Part shown: one piece after another, positions 26,127 through 34,864 of the stretch
Position numbering within the stretch: position 1 is the first letter of the stretch
Layout: every line of letters begins with the position of its first letter
NCBI RefSeq assembly: GCF_900143065.1
Contig: NZ_FRCX01000018.1
Coordinates: forward strand, 22,546 to 86,545
Origin: Duganella sacchari
GTDB taxonomy: Bacteria > Pseudomonadota > Gammaproteobacteria > Burkholderiales > Burkholderiaceae_D
Length of the DNA: 64,000 nt
Direction: 5' to 3'
The notes under the pieces: generated by a model
Databases searched by the model: none
The model's input: only the letters and a program-made list of their open reading frames with translations
What the model was told of the DNA's origin: nothing
Program-made: the position numbers and the translations under genes

Positions 26127-26312
26127 TCAGCGCAAGTCTTCGGCCCGGCGTTTCTCAGGTTCGCTCAGCACGCGGGCGATGACCGGCAAGGGCACACCTG
26201 CGTCTTCCAGAAATTCGGCCGCCATTTCGCGGCCTTGCTTCTCAGCCATGGCAATCCCTGCATTGACCGCGACCGCCTTGGTGCGGTCGGGGCGTGAGCG
26301 TCGTTCGATCAT
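26127..26312 (-). CDS. Small protein, paralogue family member 4
   Basis: 61 aa from the ATG at 26312, which has a perfect AGGAGG 7 bases upstream; the frame extends to 26402 without support. The core GREMAAEFLEDAGVPLPVIA then RVL, then a P and KRRAED repeats the pattern of the three small proteins at 19.5-21 kb. Function unknown. It is convergent with the TonB-like gene; the two stop codons abut. Confidence 0.7.
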   Translation of the reverse strand: MIERRSRPDRTKAVAVNAGIAMAEKQGREMAAEFLEDAGVPLPVIARVLSEPEKRRAEDLR

Positions 26313-26355
26313 GGTGATACCTCCTGTCTGAGCCAAGACAGTATCACAAATGCAA

Positions 26356-26766
26356 TTACGATGCGCTGACGGTACTGGTTTGCTCGCGCTTTTCCATGGC
26401 ATTGTGGACGGCCGCCAGGATGCGTTCCAGATTGGCTGGCTTGATCACATGCTCGTCAAAGCCGGTATCAATCACCCTCTGGCGCGTCACCACATCGCCC
26501 CAGGCAGTGAAGGCGATCAGCGCGACCTGGTCGAAGTCCGGCACCGCACGCAGCGCGGCGGCTACCTGGTAGCCGTCCATGCCGGGCATGCCCAGATCGA
26601 GCAGAATGGCATGCGGCTCGAAGGTGCGCGCCGCGTCCAGGCCGGGCAGGCCGCCATAGGCGACGGCGGTCTGGTAACCGTGCAGTTCAAGCAGTTCCGC
26701 CGAAATGTCTGCGGCTTCGGTGTTGTCGTCTACGACTAAAATACGTTTGGAAGTGGTCTGGTCCAT
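26356..26766 (-). CDS. Single-domain response regulator
   Basis: 136 aa from the ATG at 26766; the ORF could extend to 26841, but those residues do not belong to a receiver fold. CheY-like: acidic pocket VVDD (12-14), phosphoacceptor Asp57 in AILLDLGMPGMDGYQ, Thr in ALIAFTAWG and Lys in HVIKPANLE. No output domain, so it passes phosphate or acts by protein contact. No adjacent kinase gene. Confidence 0.9.
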   Translation of the reverse strand: MDQTTSKRILVVDDNTEAADISAELLELHGYQTAVAYGGLPGLDAARTFEPHAILLDLGMPGMDGYQVAAALRAVPDFDQVALIAFTAWGDVVTRQRVIDTGFDEHVIKPANLERILAAVHNAMEKREQTSTVSAS

Positions 26767-26962
26767 GATAATGAACGAAAAGTAACATGACGTTCGGCTG
26801 GGTCCAGGCCGGGGGAGAGATGGCGCGCGGGTAGGGGGCACGCAGGGGAGGGGCCATATTGGCTTTCCTGTCGTTAATTATAGTTGGATTTTCGCCGTTT
26901 GCTTGAAGAAATATGTATCTGTCTCCAAATTGTCCACAGACCTCATGGAAAAGGAATCGAAT

Positions 26963-27466
26963 ATGACGACAACAACGGAAACGGCCATCCTGGCCGGCGG
27001 CTGCTTCTGGGGCGTGCAGGACCTGGTCCGCAAGATGCCTGGCGTACTGACAACCCGGGTCGGCTACAGCGGCGGCGACGTGCCGAACGCGACCTACCGC
27101 AATCATGGCACCCATGCCGAGGCGATTGAAATTGTGTTTGATCCGGCGGTGCTCAGCTACCGCAAGATCCTGGAATTTTTCTTCCAGATTCACGATCCGA
27201 GCACCCGCAACCGGCAGGGCAATGACATCGGTTCGAGCTATCGCTCTGCAATTTTTTATTCCAATGAGCAACAGAAGGCCGTGGCGGAAGATACCATTGC
27301 CGACGTCAATGCATCCGGCTTGTGGCCTGGCAAGGTGGTGACGGAACTGGCGCCGGCAGGGCCGTTCTGGCAGGCCGAGCCTGAGCATCAGGACTATCTG
27401 GAACGCATTCCGAATGGCTACACCTGCCATTATGTACGTCCCGACTGGGTACTTCCCAAGCGTTAA
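26963..27466 (+). CDS. msrA: Peptide methionine sulfoxide reductase A
   Basis: 167 aa from the ATG at 26963; an upstream ATG at 26945 is possible but adds residues before the fold. The catalytic Cys14 is in AGGCFWGVQD. YSGGDVPNATYRNHGTHAEA, GSSYRSAIF and QDYLERIPNGYTCHYVRPDW are typical MsrA blocks. Repairs methionine-S-sulfoxide using thioredoxin. Its length suggests a cytoplasmic, stand-alone enzyme. Confidence 0.95.
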   Translation: MTTTTETAILAGGCFWGVQDLVRKMPGVLTTRVGYSGGDVPNATYRNHGTHAEAIEIVFDPAVLSYRKILEFFFQIHDPSTRNRQGNDIGSSYRSAIFYSNEQQKAVAEDTIADVNASGLWPGKVVTELAPAGPFWQAEPEHQDYLERIPNGYTCHYVRPDWVLPKR

Positions 27467-27576
27467 AAACGGCGTGTAAACAAGGACTTAGGATTCAGAA
27501 GGTATTCGGAAGGAAAGTTTCTGGCGGCAGACCTACAGTGAGAGCCATGTTTCACCTCTTCACGTTAGGAAATGCC

Positions 27577-27975
27577 ATGAGTCAGTTATTTGCTGCCGTT
27601 TATGAAATCCAAAGCGCTACCATCGGCCGTCCGATGTTGCGTCTGAACCTGGTCGTTAATCGCGACAATGCCAGCGTGGTGGGCACCGCCACGCTGGAAA
27701 GCGTCACCGGCGATGTGCATGAAATGTCGGTACGCGGCCACCTCATGGAAATCGAAGGCGATGCGCCGCTGGAGGCGATTGTGCTGGCCGGTACGCCACC
27801 GGTATTTGCCGTGCTTGACGAAGAACCGACCTCCTTCCAGCTACTCATGGTATTGCCGACTGCCTGGAAAAATGGCCAGGCCTGTTTCAAAATGAGTATT
27901 GGAAAGCTTTACCCTCGTATCGTCGATATCCGCGATGGCATCGCCCGCGCTGTTTTACCGGAAGCAGCGTACTGA
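27577..27975 (+). CDS. Hypothetical protein, possibly DUF1842
   Basis: 132 aa from the ATG at 27577, which has AGGA 8 bases upstream; a longer frame starts at 27538. The pattern QLFAAVYEIQSATIGRPMLR, LNLVVNRDNASVVGTATLES suggests a beta-rich protein, perhaps the DUF1842 family described in Burkholderiales. No signal peptide is visible, so it is probably cytoplasmic. Function unknown. Confidence 0.5.
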   Translation: MSQLFAAVYEIQSATIGRPMLRLNLVVNRDNASVVGTATLESVTGDVHEMSVRGHLMEIEGDAPLEAIVLAGTPPVFAVLDEEPTSFQLLMVLPTAWKNGQACFKMSIGKLYPRIVDIRDGIARAVLPEAAY

Positions 27976-28275
27976 CGTTTGTAGATACCACTTTTGTCTC
28001 CCTTCAAATTGGTACTCACTTTTGTTGTGGAATGCGTAACGTATCGCATTTCATGGTGGGTACCAATCTTTTCTATACAAGCTTGGTAAAGCTGTTAGTG
28101 AGCACTCACATTTCGTGACCTAATCTATAAGCAATCTTTCCAGAAAAACTGTTCTCTCAACGAAACTGGTATTTGAGTGCACGCAATTTACAAAACCACT
28201 TGACTACCACTTTCCCAAGGTGGATTCTGAAAAAATAACAAAAAATGCAGTTCACACCCACCGGAAGGAGAGACG
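27976..28275 (+). promoter_or_regulatory. AT-rich control region of the chitinase operon
   Basis: 300 bases with no gene. G+C is low (23 of 60 in 28021-28080). It holds a perfect inverted repeat ATTGGTAC (28008-28015) / GTACCAAT (28060-28067), inside it AATGCG (28031-28036) / CGCATT (28045-28050), and a direct repeat CACTTTTGT at 27989-27997 and 28017-28025. GGAAGGAGAG just before the ATG at 28276 is a strong ribosome-binding site. Nested symmetrical sites like these suggest one or more regulators, but none can be named. Confidence 0.55.
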
Positions 28276-29985
28276 ATGAAACATGCAGTTAAGGGGAACG
28301 CGGCCGTTATGGGCCTGATTGCCAGCATGCTGGCAGCTTGCGGAGGGGGCGGCGATGCCGACACCTCCAGTTCAAAAATGAAATTGCTGGGCGCCGCAGT
28401 ACAGGGCGCAGAAACCACCGCGGCGGCGGCGTGTCCAGCCTGGTCATCCACAGCGATCTATACGGTCGGCATGTGCGTGACCTACAACGGCAAGACCTAC
28501 ACCGCCAAGTGGTGGACGCAGAATAACGTGCCAGGCACGGAAGAATGGGGACCATGGGCGGTGAGCGCCACGCCGCCAACGCCGACACCCACTCCGACGC
28601 CGACACCTACTCCGACGCCAACGCCTACACCGACGCCAACGCCAACGCCGACGCCGACGCCAACGCCAACGCCAACGCCAACGCCAACCGGCGGCCGTGA
28701 GATCGGTTCATACTTCGCGCAATGGGGCGTGTACGGCCGCAGCTACGAAGTGGCTGACATCCACACCACCAAGACGCCGGTCAACGGCGTGCAGACCAGC
28801 GTTGCCGACCAGCTCACGTTCATCAACTACGCCTTCGGCAATACCTACGCCAAAAACGGCGGCTACGAGTGCGATATGGTCACGCGTACCGAAGTCGGCA
28901 ACGACAATCCGACCTCGCCTGCAGCGGGTACCGGCGGCGACGCGTATGCCGACTACCAGCGCTCGCCGGGCCGTACGGTCAATGGTCAGGCGGTACCGTG
29001 GGACGCTCCGCTCAGCGGCAATTTCCTGCAACTGAAGCTGCTGAAAGCCGCGCACCCGAACCTGAAAGTGTTCATCTCGCTGGGCGGCTGGAGCTGGTCG
29101 AAAAACTTCTCGGCCGCAGCCAAGACTGACGCGCTGCGCAAGCAGCTGGCCAAGTCCTGCGTGAAGCTGTTCATCGCCGGCGACCTGCCGGTACAGGATG
29201 GACGCGGCGGCGCTGGCTCAGCCAAAGGCGTGTTTGACGGTATCGACATCGACTGGGAATACCCGGGCGGTGGCGGCCAGCCATACAACACGGCGGACGC
29301 GGTCAACGACAAGCACAACTTCACGCTGCTGATGCAGGAGTTCCGCGCGCAGCTGGATGCGCAAGGTGCGACTGACGGCAAGCGCTATCTGCTCACCGCC
29401 GCCATCGGCGCCGGCACCGAGAAGATCGCGCAGACCGAACCAGCCCTGTACTCGCAATACATGGACTGGGTCAATCTGATGACCTATGACTTCCACGGCG
29501 GCTGGGAAACCACCACCAACTTCCACGCACCGCTGTACCACGATCCGGCTGATCCATCGACCGGCGTGCTGGCCAAGTACAACACCAACGACGCCATCAC
29601 GGCGCTGGTGGCGGCCGGTATGCCGAAGAACAAGATCCTGCTGGGCGTACCGTTCTACGGGCGTGGCTGGAAAGGCGTAGCGGCTGGCCCTAATGCCAAC
29701 GGCCTGTATCAGAGCACCACCGGACCGGCCGCGGGTACCTACGAGGGGGGCATCGATGACTACAAGGTCCTGGTCAACAAGTCCGGTTCGCGCTGGTACC
29801 ACCCCGTCACCAAACAACTGTTCCTGTACACTGGCACGGGAGAATGGTGGAGCTACGATGATCCGACTGTCATCGCGACCAAGATGCAGTACATGCGCGA
29901 TCAAGGCCTGCGCGGCGCCTTCTCCTGGGAGCTCGATGGCGACGCCAGCGGCGCTTTGACTAGCGAAGTGTGGAAAGGACGATAA
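28276..29985 (+). CDS. GH18 chitinase, lipoprotein with chitin-binding domain
   Basis: 569 aa. The signal ends in lipobox MLAAC (Cys at about residue 22), so it is probably lipid-anchored. A CBM5/12 chitin-binding module follows at about 53-95 (CPAWSSTAIYTVGMCVTYNG, WWTQNNVPGTEEWGPW), then a Pro-Thr linker (about 99-137) and a GH18 catalytic domain. The catalytic signature DGIDIDWE is at residues 321-328 with Glu328 as the acid. SLGGWSWSKNF and MTYDFHGGWE are also GH18 signatures. It hydrolyses beta-1,4-GlcNAc links. First gene of the chitinase operon. Confidence 0.95.
   Translation: MKHAVKGNAAVMGLIASMLAACGGGGDADTSSSKMKLLGAAVQGAETTAAAACPAWSSTAIYTVGMCVTYNGKTYTAKWWTQNNVPGTEEWGPWAVSATPPTPTPTPTPTPTPTPTPTPTPTPTPTPTPTPTPTPTPTGGREIGSYFAQWGVYGRSYEVADIHTTKTPVNGVQTSVADQLTFINYAFGNTYAKNGGYECDMVTRTEVGNDNPTSPAAGTGGDAYADYQRSPGRTVNGQAVPWDAPLSGNFLQLKLLKAAHPNLKVFISLGGWSWSKNFSAAAKTDALRKQLAKSCVKLFIAGDLPVQDGRGGAGSAKGVFDGIDIDWEYPGGGGQPYNTADAVNDKHNFTLLMQEFRAQLDAQGATDGKRYLLTAAIGAGTEKIAQTEPALYSQYMDWVNLMTYDFHGGWETTTNFHAPLYHDPADPSTGVLAKYNTNDAITALVAAGMPKNKILLGVPFYGRGWKGVAAGPNANGLYQSTTGPAAGTYEGGIDDYKVLVNKSGSRWYHPVTKQLFLYTGTGEWWSYDDPTVIATKMQYMRDQGLRGAFSWELDGDASGALTSEVWKGR
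28570..28688 (+). repeat. Minisatellite encoding the Pro-Thr linker of chitinase 1
   Basis: Runs of CCAACG/CCGACG-type hexamers encode alternating Pro and Thr. Codon choice varies within the tract, so it is selected as peptide, but it remains prone to length change. It separates the chitin-binding module from the catalytic domain. Confidence 0.9.
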
Positions 29986-29988
29986 ACG

Positions 29989-31005
29989 ATGAACCGTCAT
30001 GGTGCCGTACCGCAGACCGACGTCAATGACTCATGGCGTGGCTGGATCGCCGAGAACCTGATACTCGGCGGCCATCCGGAGACGCTGGTCGGCATCATGG
30101 TCCAATCGGGCATTGTTGAATCGTCGGCGCGCGCGGAGGTCGATGCCGCGCTGCGCAGCCCTTACCTGCGGGGCGTATCGCGTCTGCACAACCGGCTGGC
30201 CAAGCGTGACTGGGTGCTCGGCATCCAGTCGCGCCTGAACCAGCTGGCGCAGTACGAGGTGCCGCGCAGGGAGCGGCTGTCCGGCGAGGTGTTCCTCAAC
30301 GAGCACTATCGGCGCAATCAGCCGGTCATCATCACCGGCATGCTGGATGATTGCGCGGCCCGCAGCCGCTGGACTTTCGACTACCTGGCCGCCCAGCTGG
30401 GCGACCGGGAGGTGGAAGTGCAGTTTGGCCGCAACGCCGATCCCGACTACGAATTAAACAGCATGTCGCACAAGCGCCGCATGCCTTTTGGCGAGTACGT
30501 TGCGATGGTGCGCGACGCAGGCGTCACCAACGATTTCTACATGACCGCCAATAACGACGGTCACAATCGCGATGCCTTGCGTGAGCTGATGAGCGATCTG
30601 CCGCCGCTGACCGAGTATCTGCAGGAAGGCAGCAACGGCTTTTTCTGGTTTGGCCCTGCTGGAACGATCACGCCGTTCCACCACGACCTGACCAACAACT
30701 TCATGATCCAGATAGCAGGGCGTAAAAAGGTGCGGCTCATCGCGCCTTGCGACACGCCCAAGGTGTACAACCAGCGTCACTGTTTTTCGCCGGTCGATGG
30801 ACGCAACATCGACCTGCAGCGCTTTCCGATGATGGCAGACGTGCCAGTCATCGACTGCGTGCTGGAACCGGGCGAGATCCTGTTCCTGCCAGTGGGCTGG
30901 TGGCATTTTGTAGAAGCACTCGATGTAACCATCACGGTCTCGACTACCCACTTCAAGTGGGATAACGACTTCTATACGCATTACCCGAGAAATCAAGACT
31001 TCTAA
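29989..31005 (+). CDS. Cupin-8/JmjC-type oxygenase-like protein
   Basis: 338 aa, no signal peptide. Its C-terminal two thirds match cupin_8: NQPVIITGMLDD, then FWFGPAGTITPFHHDLTNNF and MIQIAGRKKVRLIAP. The Fe(II) ligands H231-x-D233 and H306 (GWWHFVEAL) are present, so it is probably an active 2-oxoglutarate-dependent hydroxylase. The gene starts 3 bases after the first chitinase stop and ends 12 bases before the second, firmly inside the operon. Its target is unknown. A protein of the operon, or of the host chitin-response machinery, is a reasonable guess. Confidence 0.85.
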   Translation: MNRHGAVPQTDVNDSWRGWIAENLILGGHPETLVGIMVQSGIVESSARAEVDAALRSPYLRGVSRLHNRLAKRDWVLGIQSRLNQLAQYEVPRRERLSGEVFLNEHYRRNQPVIITGMLDDCAARSRWTFDYLAAQLGDREVEVQFGRNADPDYELNSMSHKRRMPFGEYVAMVRDAGVTNDFYMTANNDGHNRDALRELMSDLPPLTEYLQEGSNGFFWFGPAGTITPFHHDLTNNFMIQIAGRKKVRLIAPCDTPKVYNQRHCFSPVDGRNIDLQRFPMMADVPVIDCVLEPGEILFLPVGWWHFVEALDVTITVSTTHFKWDNDFYTHYPRNQDF

Positions 31006-31017
31006 AAGGGGACAAAA

Positions 31018-33390
31018 ATGAAGCAAAATCTTTTGATGCTGACGCTAGTCGGCAGCACTCTGGCCGCCTGTGGTGGCGGCAATGGCACCACCGACGCACC
31101 CGCCGGCAAGACGCTCGGCGGCGTACGCATGGGCGCCGCTGCCGCGACTTGCGATGCCTGGAGCTCAACGGCCGTCTACACCGCCGGCATGTGCGTGACC
31201 TACAACGGCAAGACCTATAGCGCCAAATGGTGGACGCAGAATAACGTGCCGGGCTCGGAAGAATGGGGGCCATGGGCGCTGCAAACCACGCCAACCCCGA
31301 CGCCGACTCCAACGCCGACTCCAACGCCAACGCCTACACCAACGCCTACACCAACGCCAACTCCGACGCCTACACCTACACCAACTCCGACACCTACGCC
31401 GACGCCGACGCCGACACCAGTCGCGTGCCGTCCGGATGGCCTGACCACGCCGGTGCCGAACGTGAACTACTGCGGCGTCTACGACACCAATGGCCGCGAG
31501 AAGCTGGCCAATGGCCTGAACCGCCGCATCGTCGGCTACTTCACCAGCTGGCGCACCGGCGCGGGCAATACGCCGTCCTATCTGGTGCCGAACATCCCAT
31601 GGGACAAAGTCACCCACATCAACTACGCCTTTGCCTCGGTCGGCACCGACGCCAAGGTGCAACTGGCCAGTGGCGCCAACAACCCGGACACGGGCCTGAC
31701 CTGGCCTAACATTCCGGCCGCCGCCATGGATCCGTCCTTGCCGTACAAGGGCCACTTCAACCTGCTGTCGCAATACAAGAAGCGCTACCCTGGCGTGAAA
31801 GTGATGCTGTCGGTAGGTGGCTGGGCAGGCAGCGGCGGCTTCTATGGCGCTACCACCAACACGGATGGCTCGGTGAACACCGCAGGCATCAACACCCTGG
31901 CCGATTCCATGGTCGCGGTGCTGCGCCAGTACACCTTCTTCGATGGTATCGACATCGACTACGAGCATCCGACCACCAACGATGAAGCAGGCAATCCGCT
32001 CGACTTCCCGACCAGCAAACCGCGCCTCGCCGGTCTGATGAAAGGCTATAACGCGCTGCTGAAAACCGTGCGTGAAAAGCTCGACAACGCCGCTGTCGCG
32101 GACCACAAGTACTACATGCTGACCATCGCCGGTTCGGCCTCGGGCTGGATCTTGCGCGGAGAAGAAAACCTCTCCGGCCTCAAGTACCTCGACTACGCCA
32201 GCCTGATGTCCTACGATCTGCACGGTGGCTGGAACCAGTACGTCGGCCCGAACGCACCACTGTTCGATGATGGCAACGACGCTGAACTCCGCGCCGGCAA
32301 CGCCTACAGCTACGGCGGCATCGGCTACCTCAACGTCGACTGGGCTTACCGCTACTACCGCGGCGCACTGCAGGCGGGACGCATCAACATCGGCGTGCCG
32401 TACTACACGCGTGGCTGGAAGGATGTCACTGGCGGCACCAATGGCCTGTGGGGCACCTCGCCAATCGTCACCAGCACCGTCACCTGCGCTGGCGTAAAAA
32501 CCTGCGGCACCGGTGCGGTCGGCATCGACAACGTCTGGTATGACCTGGATACGACCGGCAAGCCGGTACCGGGCGGTGGCAATCCGCTGTGGCATGCGCT
32601 GAACCTGCAAAACGCCATTGTGCCTGACTACCTGGATGCCTACGGCGTTACCGAGAAGACCATCACCGGCACCTACACGCCGAACTACAGTTCCACCATG
32701 GCTGCACCGTGGCTCTGGAACGCGACGCGCAAGGTGTTCCTGTCGGTTGAAACCGCACAGTCGATTGCTGCCAAAACGCAGTACATCATCGACAACGGCA
32801 TCGGCGGCATCATGATCTGGGAGCTGGCTGGCGACTATGGCTGGGACGCAGGCAAGAACGCCGGCAAAGGCGAGTACTTCATGGGTTACACGCTGACCAC
32901 CAACATCTACAACGCCTTCAAGACCGCCAGTGCCTATGGTGCGGTACGGGCCGAGTCGGTGATCCCGGCCAGCAGCGCCAAAGTCAGCATCGCGCTCGGT
33001 GGCTGGAAGCTGGGCGACAGCAACTATCCGATCAACCCTGTCATGACCGTCACCAACAACACGACGGTCACCATACCGGGCGGCTCGGTGGTGGAGTTTG
33101 ACTATCCCGTGTCGGCGCCTGCCAACATGAGCGACCAGTCGGGTTATGGGCTGACCGTGACCAAGGCCGGTTACTCGGGGCCGAACAACATCGGCGGCTT
33201 CAAGGCCAACTTCAATCACGCCAAGTTCACCATTCCGACGTGGCAGTCGCTGGCCCCTGGCGCCTCGGTGTCGCTGACGCTGAACTATTCGCTGCCGATC
33301 TCCGGGCCATCCGCCTACGTGATCACGGTGAACGGCACGCGCTACGCGCTGAGCGAAGAGTATCCTGACCTGCCGGTCTTGCTGAAGTAA
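31018..33390 (+). CDS. Second GH18 chitinase, multidomain lipoprotein
   Basis: 790 aa. Lipobox TLAAC, a CBM5/12 module at about 44-86 (CDAWSSTAVYTAGMCVTYNG), a Pro-Thr linker at about 90-133, then GH18 with DGIDIDYE at residues 309-316 (Glu316 catalytic) and MLSVGGWAGSGGFYG. After about residue 640 a C-terminal beta domain (KVSIALGGWKLGDSNYPINP, VMTVTNNTT) follows that resembles another carbohydrate-binding or chitinase-C domain. Acts on chitin outside the inner membrane. Located 12 bases after the cupin gene. Confidence 0.94.
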   Translation: MKQNLLMLTLVGSTLAACGGGNGTTDAPAGKTLGGVRMGAAAATCDAWSSTAVYTAGMCVTYNGKTYSAKWWTQNNVPGSEEWGPWALQTTPTPTPTPTPTPTPTPTPTPTPTPTPTPTPTPTPTPTPTPTPTPVACRPDGLTTPVPNVNYCGVYDTNGREKLANGLNRRIVGYFTSWRTGAGNTPSYLVPNIPWDKVTHINYAFASVGTDAKVQLASGANNPDTGLTWPNIPAAAMDPSLPYKGHFNLLSQYKKRYPGVKVMLSVGGWAGSGGFYGATTNTDGSVNTAGINTLADSMVAVLRQYTFFDGIDIDYEHPTTNDEAGNPLDFPTSKPRLAGLMKGYNALLKTVREKLDNAAVADHKYYMLTIAGSASGWILRGEENLSGLKYLDYASLMSYDLHGGWNQYVGPNAPLFDDGNDAELRAGNAYSYGGIGYLNVDWAYRYYRGALQAGRINIGVPYYTRGWKDVTGGTNGLWGTSPIVTSTVTCAGVKTCGTGAVGIDNVWYDLDTTGKPVPGGGNPLWHALNLQNAIVPDYLDAYGVTEKTITGTYTPNYSSTMAAPWLWNATRKVFLSVETAQSIAAKTQYIIDNGIGGIMIWELAGDYGWDAGKNAGKGEYFMGYTLTTNIYNAFKTASAYGAVRAESVIPASSAKVSIALGGWKLGDSNYPINPVMTVTNNTTVTIPGGSVVEFDYPVSAPANMSDQSGYGLTVTKAGYSGPNNIGGFKANFNHAKFTIPTWQSLAPGASVSLTLNYSLPISGPSAYVITVNGTRYALSEEYPDLPVLLK
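31286..31418 (+). repeat. Minisatellite encoding the Pro-Thr linker of chitinase 2
   Basis: A tract of CCAACG/CCTACA/CCGACG hexamers parallel to that in the first chitinase gene and longer by about one or two units. It translates to a long Pro-Thr repeat that keeps the chitin-binding module and catalytic domain apart. Confidence 0.9.
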
Positions 33391-33402
33391 GGGGAGGGCG
33401 AG

Positions 33403-34821
33403 ATGAAGAACCATTTCATACTCGCCTCGCTGACCGCTGTACTGCTCACCGCCTGTGGCGGTAGCAGCAGCGATCAGGCGAGCAGCGCGTCGCCACGCCT
33501 GCTGATGGGCGGCGTGGCTGGCGTGGCGGCGGCATCTTGCCCGGCATGGAGCGCTACTGCGGTCTATACCGCTGGCAGCTGCGCCATCTACCAGGGCAAG
33601 CAGTACGAAGCCAAGTGGTGGGTGCAAGGCACCGTGCCGAATGCAGGTGACCAGTGGGGGCCATGGAAGTACGTTGGCGACGCCACCAACCCGCCAACCG
33701 ATCCGACCACACCGACCACGCCAGGTGGCGTGCCGACCAAGGCGCAGGCGGAAGCGCGGGAGGCGGATCTCACCAACAATGACTTCTTCCGCAAGGTCAA
33801 AGCCTCGATCCGCACGCTGGACAACGCACTGGTGGACGCTGTCGCACCCGGCGCGTCGGGCAACCCGGCCAACGTCAAGCGTGTGGAACGGTTGCTGAGC
33901 TCCGCCAAGTGGGACTACTACTTCGGCATCCGCGAGCCAAGCTACACCTACACCCGCTTCCTGCAGGCGGTCGCCAAGTTCCCGGCAGTGTGCGGAGACT
34001 ACACGGATGGCCGCGATGCGGATGCCATCTGCCGCCACTCGCTGGCAACCATGTTCGCCCACTTCGCACAGGAGACGGGCGAGCACAATGCCAGCCTGCC
34101 GATTCCGCAGTGGCGCCAGGGCCTGAAGTATTTGCGGGAACTGGGCTGCGATGAAAACGGTACGGGCTGCGGCTACAACACCGAGTGCGCCGATCCGGTA
34201 TTCAATGCCGTCTGGACTTGCGGGAAGAACGCCGACGGCAGCTACAAGAAGTATTACGGGCGCGGCGCCAAGCAGCTCTCGTACAACTACAACTACGGGC
34301 CGTTCTCGCAGGTGATGTACAACGGCGACCAGTCGGTGCTGCTGAAGAATCCCGACCTGGTGGCGTCCACGTGGCTGAACCTGGCCTCGGCGACGTTCTT
34401 CTTCGTCTATCCACAACCACCCAAGCCATCGATGCTGCATGTGCTGGATGGGACCTGGGTGCCGAATGCGGCGGATAATGCAGCGGGAGCGGGTAACAAC
34501 TTCGCCACCACCATCATGATTATCAACGCCGAATGCGGTACGGGCACGGAGAAGCCGGCAGCGCAGAACCGCATCGACTACTACAAGCAGTTCGCGGCGG
34601 ATCTGGGATGGAATGTGGGGAGTGAACAGCTGTCGTGCGCCAGCATGCAGCGTTTCAACTCAAGCAGTTCGGCGGCCTACAACATCTACTGGGAGAAGAA
34701 CTGGAACACTGGCGGCGATTACCAGTGCCAGCTCGTGAGCTACCAGACGCCGTACAGCGCCCTCATCGCCGGCAACTACACCAAGTGCGTTGAGAAGAAC
34801 TGGAACGTCACGCTGAAGTAA
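33403..34821 (+). CDS. GH19 chitinase, lipoprotein with chitin-binding domain
   Basis: 472 aa. Lipobox LLTAC (Cys at about residue 18), CBM5/12 at about 46-88 (CPAWSATAVYTAGSCAIYQG), then a GH19 domain. The catalytic Glu is residue 224 in FAQETGEHN. KYYGRGAKQLSYNYNYGPFS is the classic GH19 substrate-cleft signature. GH19 inverts anomeric configuration, unlike GH18, so the operon attacks chitin by two mechanisms. The C-terminus (about 410-472) is a Trp/Tyr-rich module of unclear type. Starts 12 bases after the second chitinase. Confidence 0.94.
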   Translation: MKNHFILASLTAVLLTACGGSSSDQASSASPRLLMGGVAGVAAASCPAWSATAVYTAGSCAIYQGKQYEAKWWVQGTVPNAGDQWGPWKYVGDATNPPTDPTTPTTPGGVPTKAQAEAREADLTNNDFFRKVKASIRTLDNALVDAVAPGASGNPANVKRVERLLSSAKWDYYFGIREPSYTYTRFLQAVAKFPAVCGDYTDGRDADAICRHSLATMFAHFAQETGEHNASLPIPQWRQGLKYLRELGCDENGTGCGYNTECADPVFNAVWTCGKNADGSYKKYYGRGAKQLSYNYNYGPFSQVMYNGDQSVLLKNPDLVASTWLNLASATFFFVYPQPPKPSMLHVLDGTWVPNAADNAAGAGNNFATTIMIINAECGTGTEKPAAQNRIDYYKQFAADLGWNVGSEQLSCASMQRFNSSSSAAYNIYWEKNWNTGGDYQCQLVSYQTPYSALIAGNYTKCVEKNWNVTLK

Positions 34822-34864
34822 GGTTGTACAATCGACTGGCCGACATTGCTCACGGAGGCCAGTC

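Noticed and set aside
28570..31418. Repeat tracts as possible CRISPR arrays
   Set aside because: The repeats are 6-base units with no spacers and encode the Pro-Thr linkers of the chitinases.
31165..34440. 1091-codon open frame on the minus strand opposite the chitinases
   Set aside because: It is the complement of well-supported chitinase genes; its His/Arg/Val-rich translation is typical of antisense frames in high-GC DNA.
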